NCBI RefSeq assembly: GCF_040548815.1 | Contig: NZ_JBEPSM010000004.1 | Location: 421,252 to 485,251 of the forward strand | DNA length: 64,000 nucleotides | DNA from: Kaistia defluvii | Lineage (GTDB): Bacteria; Pseudomonadota; Alphaproteobacteria; Rhizobiales; Kaistiaceae | Direction: 5' to 3' | Shown: positions 8,382 through 19,533 of the stretch, in pieces | Numbering within the stretch: the stretch's first letter is position 1 | Layout: each line of letters begins with the position of its first letter | Translations under genes and position numbers: made by a program | Notes under the pieces: model-generated | The model's database searches: none | What the model saw: the letters and a program-made list of their open reading frames with translations, nothing else | Told to the model about the DNA's origin: nothing

Positions 8382-10915
8382 CGACCTCCACCTTGCCGCT
8401 GCCGCTTCGTTTCGCGCTGCGCGAATTGCGCGGCGGCCTCAGCGGTTTCCTCGTCTTTCTGGCCTGCATCGCGCTCGGCGTCGCGGCGATCGCGGCCGTA
8501 GGTTCGGTATCGCGCGCCATGACCGATGGTCTGGCTCGCCAGGGCCAGGCGATCCTCGGCGGCGACGTCGCCTTCACGCTGGTGCAGCGGCAGGCGTCGC
8601 CGGAAGAACGCGGCTTCCTGGAAAAGCACGGCACGGTTTCCGAGATCGGCTCGCTGCGCGGCATGGCGCGCCTGGCGGACGGATCGGACCAGACGCTGAT
8701 CGAGATCAAGGCCGTCGACAGCGCCTATCCGCTCTATGGCACGCTCAAGGCCGGCGAGGCCGTCGATGCGACGGCGGCGCTGAATGCCGGCAGCGCGCTG
8801 GCGGATCCGGAGTTGTTCACCCGCCTCGGCGTCAAGATCGGCGATATCGTGCAGGTCGGCACAGCCCGGCTGACGCTCGCGGGCGAGATCGCCGACGAAC
8901 CCGACAAGCTCGCCACCGGCCTCGGCTTCGGGCCGCGCCTGCTGATCTCCAAGCCCACGCTCGACAGCACCGGTCTCGTCCAACCGGGCAGCCTCGTACA
9001 ATGGACCTACCGGCTGCGCATGCCGGACGGCGCCCCCGACAGCGCCGTGGTCGACCTCGTCAAAGCCGCGAACAAGGCGCTGCCCAAGGCAGGCTGGCAG
9101 GTGCGCAGCCGCGACGACGCCTCGCCCGGCCTCAAGCGCAACATCAGCCAGTTCGCGCAATATCTGACGCTGGTCGGCCTCGCCGCCCTGATCGTCGGCG
9201 GCGTCGGCGTCGCCAATGCCGTCGGCGCCTTCATGGAGTTAAAGCGGCCGGTGATCGCCACGCTGCGCTCGCTCGGCGCGGCCGGTGGCCTGGTCACCCG
9301 GCTCTATCTGATCCAGATTCTGCTGATCGCGCTGCTCGGCGTGGTCATCGGCCTCGCCATCGGCGCGCTGGTCCCGGTGGTGGCGCTGCAATTCCTGGCC
9401 GACGTGCTGCCGGTCGGCGCCGAAACCGGCTTCTATCCGACCGCGCTCGGCTATGCCGCGCTCTATGGCCTCTTGACGGCGCTGACCTTCGCGCTGGTGC
9501 CGCTCGGCCGCGCGGGCGACATCGCGCCGACCGCGCTGTTCCGCGACGGCGCCGCCTTCGGCAAGATGCGGCCCCGCCTTGCCTTCCTGATCGCGGCCAT
9601 CGTCTCGGCGGCGGTGCTGGCGGGGCTCGCCATCCTTCTCGCCTATGATCGCCGCATCGCCTTCTATTTCGTCATCGGCGTCGCGGCTTCCTTCCTGCTG
9701 CTGCGGCTCGTCGCCTGGGCCGTGACGGCGCTCGCCCGCCGCGCGCCGCGGTTGGCCTCGACTGAATGGCGGCTCGCCGTCGGCAACATCCACCGCCCCG
9801 GCGCGCTGACCGGCTCGGTCGTGCTGTCGCTCGGGCTCGGCCTCACCGTGCTGGTGACGATCGCGCTGATCGACGGCAATCTGCATCGCCAGCTGACGCA
9901 GTCCCTGCCCGACCGCGCGCCGAGCTTCTTCTTCCTCGACGTGCAGAATGCCGAGGCCCCGGCCTTCATGGACTTTCTCAAGAAGGAGATCCCGGATGCG
10001 ACGGTCGAGAGCGTGCCGATGCTGCGCGGCCGCATCGTCGCCCTGAACAAGACCCCGGCCGACCAGGCGACGCCGACGCCCGAGGTTGCCTGGGTGCTGA
10101 AGGGCGATCGCGGCGTGACCTTTGCCGCCACCATCCCGAAGAATTCGCGGCTCTCCGAAGGCGAATGGTGGGCGGCCGATTATGCCGGCCCGCCGCTCGT
10201 CTCGATGGAAGCCGGCGTCGCGCGCGGCCTCGGCCTCAAGACCGGCGACACTGTCACCGTCAACGTGCTCGGACGCGAGATCACCGCGACGATCGCCAAT
10301 CTGCGCGAGGTCGAATGGGAGAGCCTGGCGATCAACTTCGTCCTGGTGTTCTCGCCCTCGGCCTTCACCGGCGCGCCCTACTCCGTGCTCGCGACCCTTG
10401 CCCATCCCGGCGTCGCCGATCCGGCGGCGGAGGCGAAGCTAATGCGCAACGCCGGCACGGAATTTCCCTCCGTCACGGCAATCCGGGTCCGCGAGGCCCT
10501 CGACCGCATCTCCTCGATCCTGGATCAGCTGATGCTGGCGATCCGCGTCGCCTCGTCGATCGCGCTGGCCGCGTCGGTGCTGGTGCTGGCGGGGGCGCTT
10601 GCCGCCGGTCACCGGCAGCGGCTCTATGATGCGGTGATCCTGAAGACCCTCGGCGCGACGCGCGGCCAATTGCTGAAGGCCTTCGGGCTGGAATACGGCC
10701 TGCTGGGACTGGCCACGGCGGTCTTTGCCGTGCTGGCCGGCTCGCTCGCCGCCTGGGGCGTCGTCGCCGGGGTGATGGGCCAGCCCTTCACCGTGTTTCC
10801 TGTGACCGCGCTCGCCGCCGCCCTGATCGCCGTGGCCCTCACCATCGGCCTCGGCCTCGCCGGCACGTGGCGATTGCTCGGCCAGAAGGCGGCGCCGGTA
10901 CTCAGAAACCTGTAG
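8378..10915 (+). CDS. ABC transporter permease, FtsX/YbbP family
   Basis: An 845-residue polytopic protein with an N-terminal helix and large periplasmic domain, three helices around residues 260-365 (first FtsX domain), further helices around 400-500, a second periplasmic domain, and a final FtsX domain near 720-840. This two-copy layout is that of YbbP and the larger MacB-like permeases. It is translationally coupled to the ATPase upstream. The family moves lipids, peptides or regulates periplasmic hydrolases rather than importing nutrients. The substrate is not predictable. Confidence 0.92.
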   Translation: MTTSTLPLPLRFALRELRGGLSGFLVFLACIALGVAAIAAVGSVSRAMTDGLARQGQAILGGDVAFTLVQRQASPEERGFLEKHGTVSEIGSLRGMARLADGSDQTLIEIKAVDSAYPLYGTLKAGEAVDATAALNAGSALADPELFTRLGVKIGDIVQVGTARLTLAGEIADEPDKLATGLGFGPRLLISKPTLDSTGLVQPGSLVQWTYRLRMPDGAPDSAVVDLVKAANKALPKAGWQVRSRDDASPGLKRNISQFAQYLTLVGLAALIVGGVGVANAVGAFMELKRPVIATLRSLGAAGGLVTRLYLIQILLIALLGVVIGLAIGALVPVVALQFLADVLPVGAETGFYPTALGYAALYGLLTALTFALVPLGRAGDIAPTALFRDGAAFGKMRPRLAFLIAAIVSAAVLAGLAILLAYDRRIAFYFVIGVAASFLLLRLVAWAVTALARRAPRLASTEWRLAVGNIHRPGALTGSVVLSLGLGLTVLVTIALIDGNLHRQLTQSLPDRAPSFFFLDVQNAEAPAFMDFLKKEIPDATVESVPMLRGRIVALNKTPADQATPTPEVAWVLKGDRGVTFAATIPKNSRLSEGEWWAADYAGPPLVSMEAGVARGLGLKTGDTVTVNVLGREITATIANLREVEWESLAINFVLVFSPSAFTGAPYSVLATLAHPGVADPAAEAKLMRNAGTEFPSVTAIRVREALDRISSILDQLMLAIRVASSIALAASVLVLAGALAAGHRQRLYDAVILKTLGATRGQLLKAFGLEYGLLGLATAVFAVLAGSLAAWGVVAGVMGQPFTVFPVTALAAALIAVALTIGLGLAGTWRLLGQKAAPVLRNL

Positions 10916-10954
10916 TCGCACCCGTCCGCATCGCGTACGATTGTTCCACTTGGG

Positions 10955-11110
10955 CCGTGCCGGATCTCTTGCACGGATCGATCGGGGTGCCCATATCGCA
11001 TGGGAACCCGAGGGCTTGCCGCCAGGCGGAACCGAAGAGGTTGGGACGCTCGGTGGCGGAAACGGGGGTTTCGCGGCGACGCAGCCGCGGATTTTTTATT
11101 TCGGAGAGGA
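10955..11110 (+). promoter_or_regulatory. structured 5' leader of the BI-1 gene, candidate ybhL RNA motif with terminator
   Basis: A run of hairpins precedes the BI-1 gene. They are CCGTGC/GCACGG (10955-10976), TCGGG/CCCGA enclosing CCCAT/ATGGG (10982-11011), GCGGAAAC/GTTTCGC (11056-11074) and CGCGGC/GCCGCG followed by six T (11072-11097). The last two share bases 11072-11074 and cannot form together, an arrangement typical of an antiterminator and terminator switch. GGAGAGGA at 11103-11110 is the ribosome site. The ybhL RNA motif is known from Rhizobiales upstream of exactly this gene family; the match is from memory and not a covariance search. Confidence 0.65.
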
Positions 11111-11115
11111 CTTCG

Positions 11116-11892
11116 ATGGCAGATTTCGACAATCGCGTCTCACCGTTTGGCGCAGCGCGTGCCGAAACCGGTGTTATCGATCAGGGCCTGCGCAGCCATA
11201 TGCTGCAGGTCTACAACTACATGGCGATCGGCCTGATGATCACCGGCGCAGCCGCGCTCGGCATCTTCAAGCTTGCCGTGACCAGCGACCCGTCCCAGGC
11301 TGTTGCGCAGATGCAGAACGGCCTTCTGCTGACTAGCCTCGGCAAGACGATCTACACCGGCCCGCTCATGTGGGTGCTGATGCTGGCCCCCGTGGGCCTC
11401 GTGTTCTGGCTCTCCTTCGGCATCCACAAGATGTCGACGGCAAAGGCTCAGGCCGTGTTCTGGGGCTATTCGGCCCTGATGGGCGTCTCGCTGTCCTCGA
11501 TCTTCGCCGTCTACACGGCGCAGTCGATCACGCAGGTGTTCTTCATCAGCGCCGCCACCTTCGGCGCGATGAGCCTGTACGGCTACACCACGAAGCGCGA
11601 TCTGACCGGAATGGGCTCGTTCCTGTTCATGGGCCTGATCGGCATCATCATCGCTTCGATCGTCAACATTTTCATCGGATCGTCGGCGCTTGGCTTCGCG
11701 ATCTCGATCCTCGGCGTGCTGATCTTCGTGGGCCTCACCGCCTATGACACGCAGAAGATCAAGGAAATGTACTATGTCGGCGACGATGGCACGGTTGCCG
11801 GCCGCAAGGCGATCATGGGCGCGCTGACGCTCTATCTCGACTTCATCAACCTGTTCCTGATGATGCTCCGCCTGTTCGGCGACCGCCGCTAA
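11116..11892 (+). CDS. ybhL: Bax inhibitor-1 (BI-1/YccA/YbhL) family membrane protein
   Basis: A 258-residue inner membrane protein with about seven hydrophobic helices and the C-terminal pattern LTAYDTQKIKEMY, whose Asp belongs to the pH-sensing Asp pair of this family. Bacterial members such as BsYetJ are pH-sensitive calcium leak channels. The start ATG follows a perfect GGAGAGGA. It stands alone, with a structured leader upstream and a terminator at 11915-11945 downstream. The gene symbol follows the E. coli relative. Confidence 0.92.
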   Translation: MADFDNRVSPFGAARAETGVIDQGLRSHMLQVYNYMAIGLMITGAAALGIFKLAVTSDPSQAVAQMQNGLLLTSLGKTIYTGPLMWVLMLAPVGLVFWLSFGIHKMSTAKAQAVFWGYSALMGVSLSSIFAVYTAQSITQVFFISAATFGAMSLYGYTTKRDLTGMGSFLFMGLIGIIIASIVNIFIGSSALGFAISILGVLIFVGLTAYDTQKIKEMYYVGDDGTVAGRKAIMGALTLYLDFINLFLMMLRLFGDRR

Positions 11893-11914
11893 GGCGCGAT
11901 CGAGACCCCAATCT

Positions 11915-11945
11915 AAGGGCGCGGCCAAGGCTGCGCCCTTTTTTA
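11915..11945 (+). terminator. rho-independent terminator of the BI-1 gene
   Basis: AAGGGCGC-g-GCC-aa-GGC-t-GCGCCCTT followed by a T run forms a strong hairpin 23 bases after the BI-1 stop. Confidence 0.85.
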
Positions 11946-12015
11946 TGTGTTTTTTCGCGAGCGCGCGGCGAAGTCCTGGCCGCGCTGGAGCTCGCAGCAT
12001 TCGAGTGCCTCGCCA

Positions 12016-12558
12016 ATGTCTCCCCTCCCCGACGATCTCTACATCCGCCCGGCCTGCGTCAACGATCTGAAAGCGATCACCGGGATCTACTCGCACTGGG
12101 TGCGGTTCGGCACGGCGAGCTTCGAACTCGACCCGCCGGACGAAGCGGAGATGCGGCGTCGGCACGAGGTCCTGGTGGATGGCGACCACCCCTATCTGGT
12201 GGCGGAAGGCGGCGGGGAAATCCTCGGTTACGCCTATGCGGGGCCCTATCGGCCGCGGCCGGGCTATCGCTTCACGGTCGAGGACTCGATCTATCTGGAG
12301 CCCAAGGCGCAGGGGCTCGGCGTCGGCAAGCGGCTGCTGACGGAACTGATCGCGGCGGCCACCGTGGCCGGATTCCGCCAGATGGTCGGCGTGATCGGCG
12401 ATTCCAGCCACCAGGCCTCGATCCGGCTGCATGCGGCGCAGGGATTCCGGCTGGTCGGCATTTTCGAGAATGTCGGCTGGAAGCATGGCCGCTGGCTGGA
12501 CAGCGTGCTGATGCAGCGTGCGCTCGGCGACGGCAGTGACGAGCCTCCGGCCGACTGA
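12016..12558 (+). CDS. GNAT-family N-acetyltransferase, phosphinothricin acetyltransferase-like
   Basis: A 180-residue acetyl-CoA-dependent N-acetyltransferase. The N terminus IRPACVNDLKAITGIYSHWV and the segment GTASFELDPP match the PAT/Bar subfamily, and GLGVGKRLLTELI is the acetyl-CoA pyrophosphate-binding loop. GFRQMVGVIGDS and GWKHGRWLDSVLMQR are further subfamily signatures. These chromosomal relatives often acetylate methionine sulfoximine or sulfone; the native substrate is not known. ATG 12016 was chosen because the conserved strand begins eight residues later. Confidence 0.88.
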   Translation: MSPLPDDLYIRPACVNDLKAITGIYSHWVRFGTASFELDPPDEAEMRRRHEVLVDGDHPYLVAEGGGEILGYAYAGPYRPRPGYRFTVEDSIYLEPKAQGLGVGKRLLTELIAAATVAGFRQMVGVIGDSSHQASIRLHAAQGFRLVGIFENVGWKHGRWLDSVLMQRALGDGSDEPPAD

Positions 12559-12645
12559 TGGACAGCAGCCACAGGCGGCGGCGCTTCCCGAAAGACAAAC
12601 GCCTTAGCCCCGTTCGCGCGGCGTACCCTTCGCGAAGCGGTTGCC

Positions 12646-13029
12646 CTAGCTCTGGACGACCTTGAGCTTAGTGTCCAGCACCGCCAGAACCTGTCGCAGA
12701 TCATGGCCGCGCTTCATGATGTAGCCGCCGGTGGCGATCACGGCGTATGCGCCCTGGCGGTTGCGCAGTTCCGGATCCTTGACGACCTTGTAGAGCGGCA
12801 TCTCGGACGAACGGCGGAAGATCGAGAACACCGCCTTGTCGCGCAAATGATCGATCGCGTAGTCGCGCCACTCGCCGGCCGCCACCATGCGCCCATAGAC
12901 ACGCAGGATCTCGTTCAGCTCGAGTCGGTTGAAAGCAATCAGGGGAACGGACTTCGCCGTCTCCGGTGGGATCAGCGACACCAGCGTGGCGCTGCCACCG
13001 GATCCCGCCTTGTCTTCACCTTCGCTCAA
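12646..13029 (-). CDS. DUF2794 family protein
   Basis: A 127-residue cytoplasmic protein found across alphaproteobacteria. The recognisable core is FNRLELNEILRVYGRMVAAGEWRDYAID, with FSIFRRSSEMPLYKVVKDP and a C-terminal GGYIMKRGHDLRQVLAVLD. No catalytic motif is known. It is convergent with the GNAT gene, and its 5' side faces the 538-base gap before htpG. Function unknown. Confidence 0.85.
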   Translation of the reverse strand: MSEGEDKAGSGGSATLVSLIPPETAKSVPLIAFNRLELNEILRVYGRMVAAGEWRDYAIDHLRDKAVFSIFRRSSEMPLYKVVKDPELRNRQGAYAVIATGGYIMKRGHDLRQVLAVLDTKLKVVQS

Positions 13030-13258
13030 TGGCGCCTCCTGCAGCGAGCCGCATTGTCATCGAGCGGTCATGATCGCTCCGTTCGGCCAAGCTGGCAAGG
13101 CGCGGCTCGTCCGCCGGACCAAGGAAAGACGCGACTCGCCGTTTCCTACGGGCCCGGACGAACCTCACGAAGCCGTGAAGGAGGCGTGTAAAATTCCTTT
13201 ATTCCGCCCTTTTTCGGCCCGGCACCGGCCGCATTGGCCCGGCAATATCACACCATCG

Positions 13259-13413
13259 CTTCGAACGGTCCGGCTTGGCCAAGGCTTCGGAATTTCTCAG
13301 CCCCCCAGCCCCCCGGGGTCCTCAGTTGAGCCGGACCACCTTCGAAGTTAGTCAGTCGTCGAATTGCATTCCCCTCCCAAAAGGTTCCTGAGGTCGGCTC
13401 TGCCGGCCTTTTT
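13259..13413 (+). ncRNA. candidate structured small RNA ending in a terminator
   Basis: A long-range stem pairs CTTCGAA and GGTCCGGCT (13259-13275) with AGCCGGACC and TTCGAAG (13329-13347). It encloses a C-rich hairpin region. It is followed by a single-stranded stretch and a terminator, AGGTCGGC-tct-GCCGGCCT plus T run, at 13391-13413. The terminator lies upstream of the htpG promoter and belongs to no coding gene, which argues for an independent RNA. No known family is recognised and no promoter is certain. Confidence 0.4.
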
Positions 13414-13445
13414 CTTTGCCTGGACGCCAGGCAGGGGCCTCCGGC

Positions 13446-13474
13446 CTTGAAACTCGGCCGGCGACCGGCGATAT
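13446..13474 (+). promoter_or_regulatory. candidate RpoH (sigma-32) promoter of htpG
   Basis: CTTGAA (13446-13451) and CGATAT (13469-13474) are separated by 17 bases. This resembles the rhizobial heat-shock consensus (CTTGAA, then a C-rich/TAT -10 element). It would start transcription near 13481, about 87 bases before the htpG GTG, and htpG is a classical sigma-32 target. Confidence 0.5.
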
Positions 13475-13567
13475 CAGCGCCGCCCGCGTGAGCGACGACG
13501 CCCGATGGCGCCAGCCGCCCAGGCATCGACCTCGCGCCGGGACGCCGACAATACCGGAGAGAAAAGC

Positions 13568-15472
13568 GTGTCTGAAAACAAGCCCGCCGCCGAGACCCGC
13601 ACGTTTGAGGCCGAGGTCTCGCGCCTGCTGCACATGATGGTGCATTCGGTCTATTCCAATCGCGACGTCTTCCTGCGCGAACTCATCTCCAATGCCGCCG
13701 ACGCCTGCGAGAAGCTGCGTACGCTGTCCCTGTCCGATCCGAAGCTGATCGAGGGCGGCGATGCCTTCCAGATCGTCATCGAGGCCGACAAGGAAGCGCC
13801 GAGCCTGGTCATCGCCGACAATGGCATCGGCATGGACCGGCAGGAGCTGATCGACAATCTCGGCACGATCGCCCAGTCCGGCACCCGCGCCTTCCTTGAA
13901 AAGGCCGGTGACGGCGCGAAGGGGTCGGCGCTGATCGGCCAGTTCGGCGTCGGCTTCTATTCCGCCTTCATGGTCGCCGACAAGGTTTCCGTCGTCTCAC
14001 GCAAGGCCGGCTCGGACGAGGCCTGGCGCTGGAGCTCTGACGGCAAGGGCGCCTATGAGATCGAGCCGGCGGATCTCGCCGACGCGCCGGCGCGCGGCAC
14101 GCGCATCGTGCTGCATCTCAACCCCGACAATGCCAGCTACGCCGAGACCGACACGATCGAGCGCATCGTCACGGCTTACTCCGCCCATGTGCCCGTGCCG
14201 ATCGTGCTGAAGCTCGCCGACGGCACCGAGGAGTCGCTGGCCGACGGCAGCGCGCTCTGGCGCAAGCCGAAATCGGCCGTGACGGAAGAGGAATACAAGG
14301 AATTCTACGGCCATGTCGGCGGCCGCTTCGACGAGCCAGCCGTCACCATCCATTACCGCGCCGAAGGGCGGACGGAATATTCGGTGCTGCTGTTCGTGCC
14401 GTCCTCGCGGCCGTTCGACCTGTTCGAGCCCGAGCGGCAGGGCCGGGTGAAGCTCTATGTCCGCCGCGTCTTCATCACCGACGAGGCCGAGATCCTGCCG
14501 CCCTGGCTGCGCTTCGTGCGTGGCGTCATCGATTCGGAAGACCTGCCGCTCAACCTGTCGCGCGAGATGCTGCAGAAGAACCCGGTGATCGAGGCAATCG
14601 GCAAGGGCGTCACCAATCGCGTCCTGGCCGATCTCGACAAGCTCGCGACTGACGATCCCGAGCGCTTCGTCAAGGTCTGGGAAGCCTTTGGCGCCGTGCT
14701 CAAGGAAGGGCTCTACGAGGCCCCCGACCGCCGCGACGCGCTGTTCAAGCTGGCCCGCTTCAAGACGACCACGGGCGGCGACAGCTGGCGCAGCCTGGCG
14801 GACATCGTCGCCGCCTTCCGCCCGAACCAGACGGCGATCTACTACGCGCTCGGCGACGACGCGGCGACGATCGCGGCCTCGCCGCATCTCGAAGGCTTCG
14901 CCAAGCGTGGCGTCGAGGTACTGATCCTCGCCGACGCAGTCGATGCCTTCTGGGTGCGCACGGCGCTGGGCTTCGACGGCAAGCCGTTCCAGTCGGTGAC
15001 GCAAGGCGCGGCGACTCTCGACCTGATCCCGGTGCTGGAAGCGGAAGCCGCCAAGGACAAGACGAGCGACGAAAAGCCGGCCTCCGAGGCAGCGCTCGCC
15101 GCGCTGACGCTCCGCCTCAAGCAGGCGCTGGGCGACAAGGTGGTGGAGGTGCGCGGATCGAATCGGCTGGCGACGAGCCCCGCCTGCCTGGTGTCGCCCG
15201 AATTCGGGCCCGACCGGCAGCTGGAGAAGATCCTGGCCAGCCGCGACGGCGCCGGCGGCCGCTCGGCGCAGATCCTGGAGCTCAATCCCTCCCATCCGCT
15301 GGTGGCCGGCCTCGCCGCCCAGGCGGCAGAGGGCGGAGCGGCGGCCGAGCGCGTCGACGCCGCGGCCCCGCTGCTCTTCGGTCTGGCCCGCATCCTCGAC
15401 GGCGAAGCGCCGGACGAGCCCGCCGCCTTCGCCAAGGCGCTGGCAGGACTGATGGAAAAGACGGTCGCCTGA
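13568..15472 (+). CDS. htpG: molecular chaperone HtpG (Hsp90)
   Basis: A 634-residue ATP-dependent chaperone. The GHKL ATPase motifs are all present: LRELISNAADACEKLR near residue 38, ADNGIGMDRQELIDNLGTIA near 85 and GQFGVGFYSAFMVADKV near 125. The middle-domain arginine segment LPLNLSREMLQ lies near 325. The start is GTG at 13568, preceded by GGAGAG; the upstream in-frame ATG at 13505 adds a non-conserved tail. A terminator follows at 15497-15526. Regulation by heat shock is inferred from the upstream promoter. Confidence 0.96.
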   Translation: MSENKPAAETRTFEAEVSRLLHMMVHSVYSNRDVFLRELISNAADACEKLRTLSLSDPKLIEGGDAFQIVIEADKEAPSLVIADNGIGMDRQELIDNLGTIAQSGTRAFLEKAGDGAKGSALIGQFGVGFYSAFMVADKVSVVSRKAGSDEAWRWSSDGKGAYEIEPADLADAPARGTRIVLHLNPDNASYAETDTIERIVTAYSAHVPVPIVLKLADGTEESLADGSALWRKPKSAVTEEEYKEFYGHVGGRFDEPAVTIHYRAEGRTEYSVLLFVPSSRPFDLFEPERQGRVKLYVRRVFITDEAEILPPWLRFVRGVIDSEDLPLNLSREMLQKNPVIEAIGKGVTNRVLADLDKLATDDPERFVKVWEAFGAVLKEGLYEAPDRRDALFKLARFKTTTGGDSWRSLADIVAAFRPNQTAIYYALGDDAATIAASPHLEGFAKRGVEVLILADAVDAFWVRTALGFDGKPFQSVTQGAATLDLIPVLEAEAAKDKTSDEKPASEAALAALTLRLKQALGDKVVEVRGSNRLATSPACLVSPEFGPDRQLEKILASRDGAGGRSAQILELNPSHPLVAGLAAQAAEGGAAAERVDAAAPLLFGLARILDGEAPDEPAAFAKALAGLMEKTVA

Positions 15473-15496
15473 CGGCGACGCATGTCGTGACAAAAG

Positions 15497-15526
15497 AAAA
15501 GCGCGGGCACGTCCCGCGCTTTTTTC
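15497..15526 (+). terminator. rho-independent terminator of htpG
   Basis: AAAAGCGCGGG-cacgt-CCCGCGCTTTTTT forms a stem of about ten pairs, 25 bases after the htpG stop. The A-rich left flank lets it work for the convergent DUF1223 gene as well. Confidence 0.85.
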
Positions 15527-15567
15527 ATGGAGATGGACGAACGCTGGGCCCTAGCGGGCCCGCCCCC

Positions 15568-16332
15568 TCACCACTCCGCGCCTTTTTCCGAAAATGCGGC
15601 GCCGAGGATTTCGCCCGGCTCGCCATTCGCGGTTTCGGCCTGCAGCAGGATGGCGCAGCCATCGGCATTGGCCTGATGATACTCGCTCATCGGCAGGTCG
15701 ACATCGACGGGTTCGCCGCGCCACATCGCGATCGGTCGAAGGCGGGTGACGACATTGTAGTAGCTCAGCGTGCGGTCCTGGTTCTCGCCCTTGCGGATCG
15801 GCACCGCGACCTGCCGCTTGTAAAGCGCCAGCCAGATTGTAGCCTTGCGCTCGCGCGGGATGGTGCTGTCGGCGGTCTCGCCGATCTTCACCCGGATGGC
15901 GTCGCCAACCATGTCCATGCTGACGGGGACGGCCAGCGGCGGCTTGGTCTCGAGCGCCGCGTCGATCGCCGTCCGGTCGCTGCCGACCACGTGCGAAGTG
16001 CCGTTGACGATCATCTGCGGGGTATAGATCTGCCGGTCGCCGCGGGCATTGGCATAGGCCTTCTGCCGGTCGGTGAACTCGTGGCTGGCAAGCGTGTCCT
16101 TCCAGCCGAGATAGTCCCAGTAATCGACAGGCAGCGACAGCGCGACGATGTCCTGGCGCTTGGCGAAGTCCTCGAGCATCTCGTCGGCCGGGGGGCATGA
16201 CGCGCATCCCTGGCTGGTGAACAGTTCCAGCACCGCCGAAACCTTGGTGGGCCCCTGGGCCTTAGCCGCAAGCGCCGGGACCGCCAGCAGGCACAAGGCC
16301 GCCAGGATCCAGCTGGTTTTGGGATGGAACAT
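15568..16332 (-). CDS. secreted DUF1223 thioredoxin-fold protein
   Basis: A 254-residue exported protein with a signal peptide in residues 1-23 (ending ALAAKA). The DUF1223 core follows, starting LELFTSQGCASCPPADEML; the CxxC pair (Cys43, Cys46) lies where thioredoxin-like proteins carry their redox cysteines. Later landmarks are LSLPVDYWDYLGWKD and TPQMIVNG. The function is unknown; a periplasmic thiol-redox role is an inference from the CxxC and the export signal. It lies downstream of acnA on the same strand, 216 bases away. Confidence 0.88.
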   Translation of the reverse strand: MFHPKTSWILAALCLLAVPALAAKAQGPTKVSAVLELFTSQGCASCPPADEMLEDFAKRQDIVALSLPVDYWDYLGWKDTLASHEFTDRQKAYANARGDRQIYTPQMIVNGTSHVVGSDRTAIDAALETKPPLAVPVSMDMVGDAIRVKIGETADSTIPRERKATIWLALYKRQVAVPIRKGENQDRTLSYYNVVTRLRPIAMWRGEPVDVDLPMSEYHQANADGCAILLQAETANGEPGEILGAAFSEKGAEW

Positions 16333-16548
16333 GCGTGCAACTTATCCTGATCGCCGAGATCTGCCACCCGCGGTGGGTGCCATTCAAAAATAGTTCGGGG
16401 ATCGATCGTAAGCCATTCAATTAAGGGTGACTGCTCGTGAGGGAACGGTCTGAAATCCCTCGGTCACATGGCTCAAGTCCGTGTGGCAGCTGAGAAAACC
16501 GCCACACGGGGAATCACGAAATCGCTAAAAGCGCGATACGGTATTGGT

Positions 16549-19239
<2,691 letters not shown>

Positions 19240-19533
19240 GATACGGATCGTCCTCGTTTCTGTCGCGGAAACGCATGGCCGAAGTCGATGCACGAAGCGT
19301 GCCCGACCCGGTCAGGCGCACCCAAGATGGCGGCGGAGTTTGGCTCGGCACGCGGTCCATCCCTGGGGTGGTGACGCAGGTCTTGACCGCGGCGCAACCG
19401 GCGCGCCGGGTTGCAGGCCTTATAATGAATTTCGTAAGGAGAAGCCAGATCAACGAAAGTCGCCGCGCTTGGAATCTTTCAAAGCTGCTCAAACGCAAGA
19501 AGACCCAGCGTCACCTTCCGGCAGGATTGGCGC

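Larger units (their letters stand above)
13030..13567. other. 538-base non-coding gap between DUF2794 and htpG
   Basis: No convincing gene is seen on either strand. The left 230 bases probably carry the promoter of the DUF2794 gene. The right part holds a structured RNA candidate (13259-13413) and a heat-shock type promoter (13446-13474), entered separately. Confidence 0.6.

Noticed and set aside
16479..16509. CCGTGTGGC/GCCACACGG hairpin downstream of acnA, taken first as a terminator.
   Set aside because: No T run follows on the minus strand, so it is not a rho-independent terminator. It may be a minor structure.
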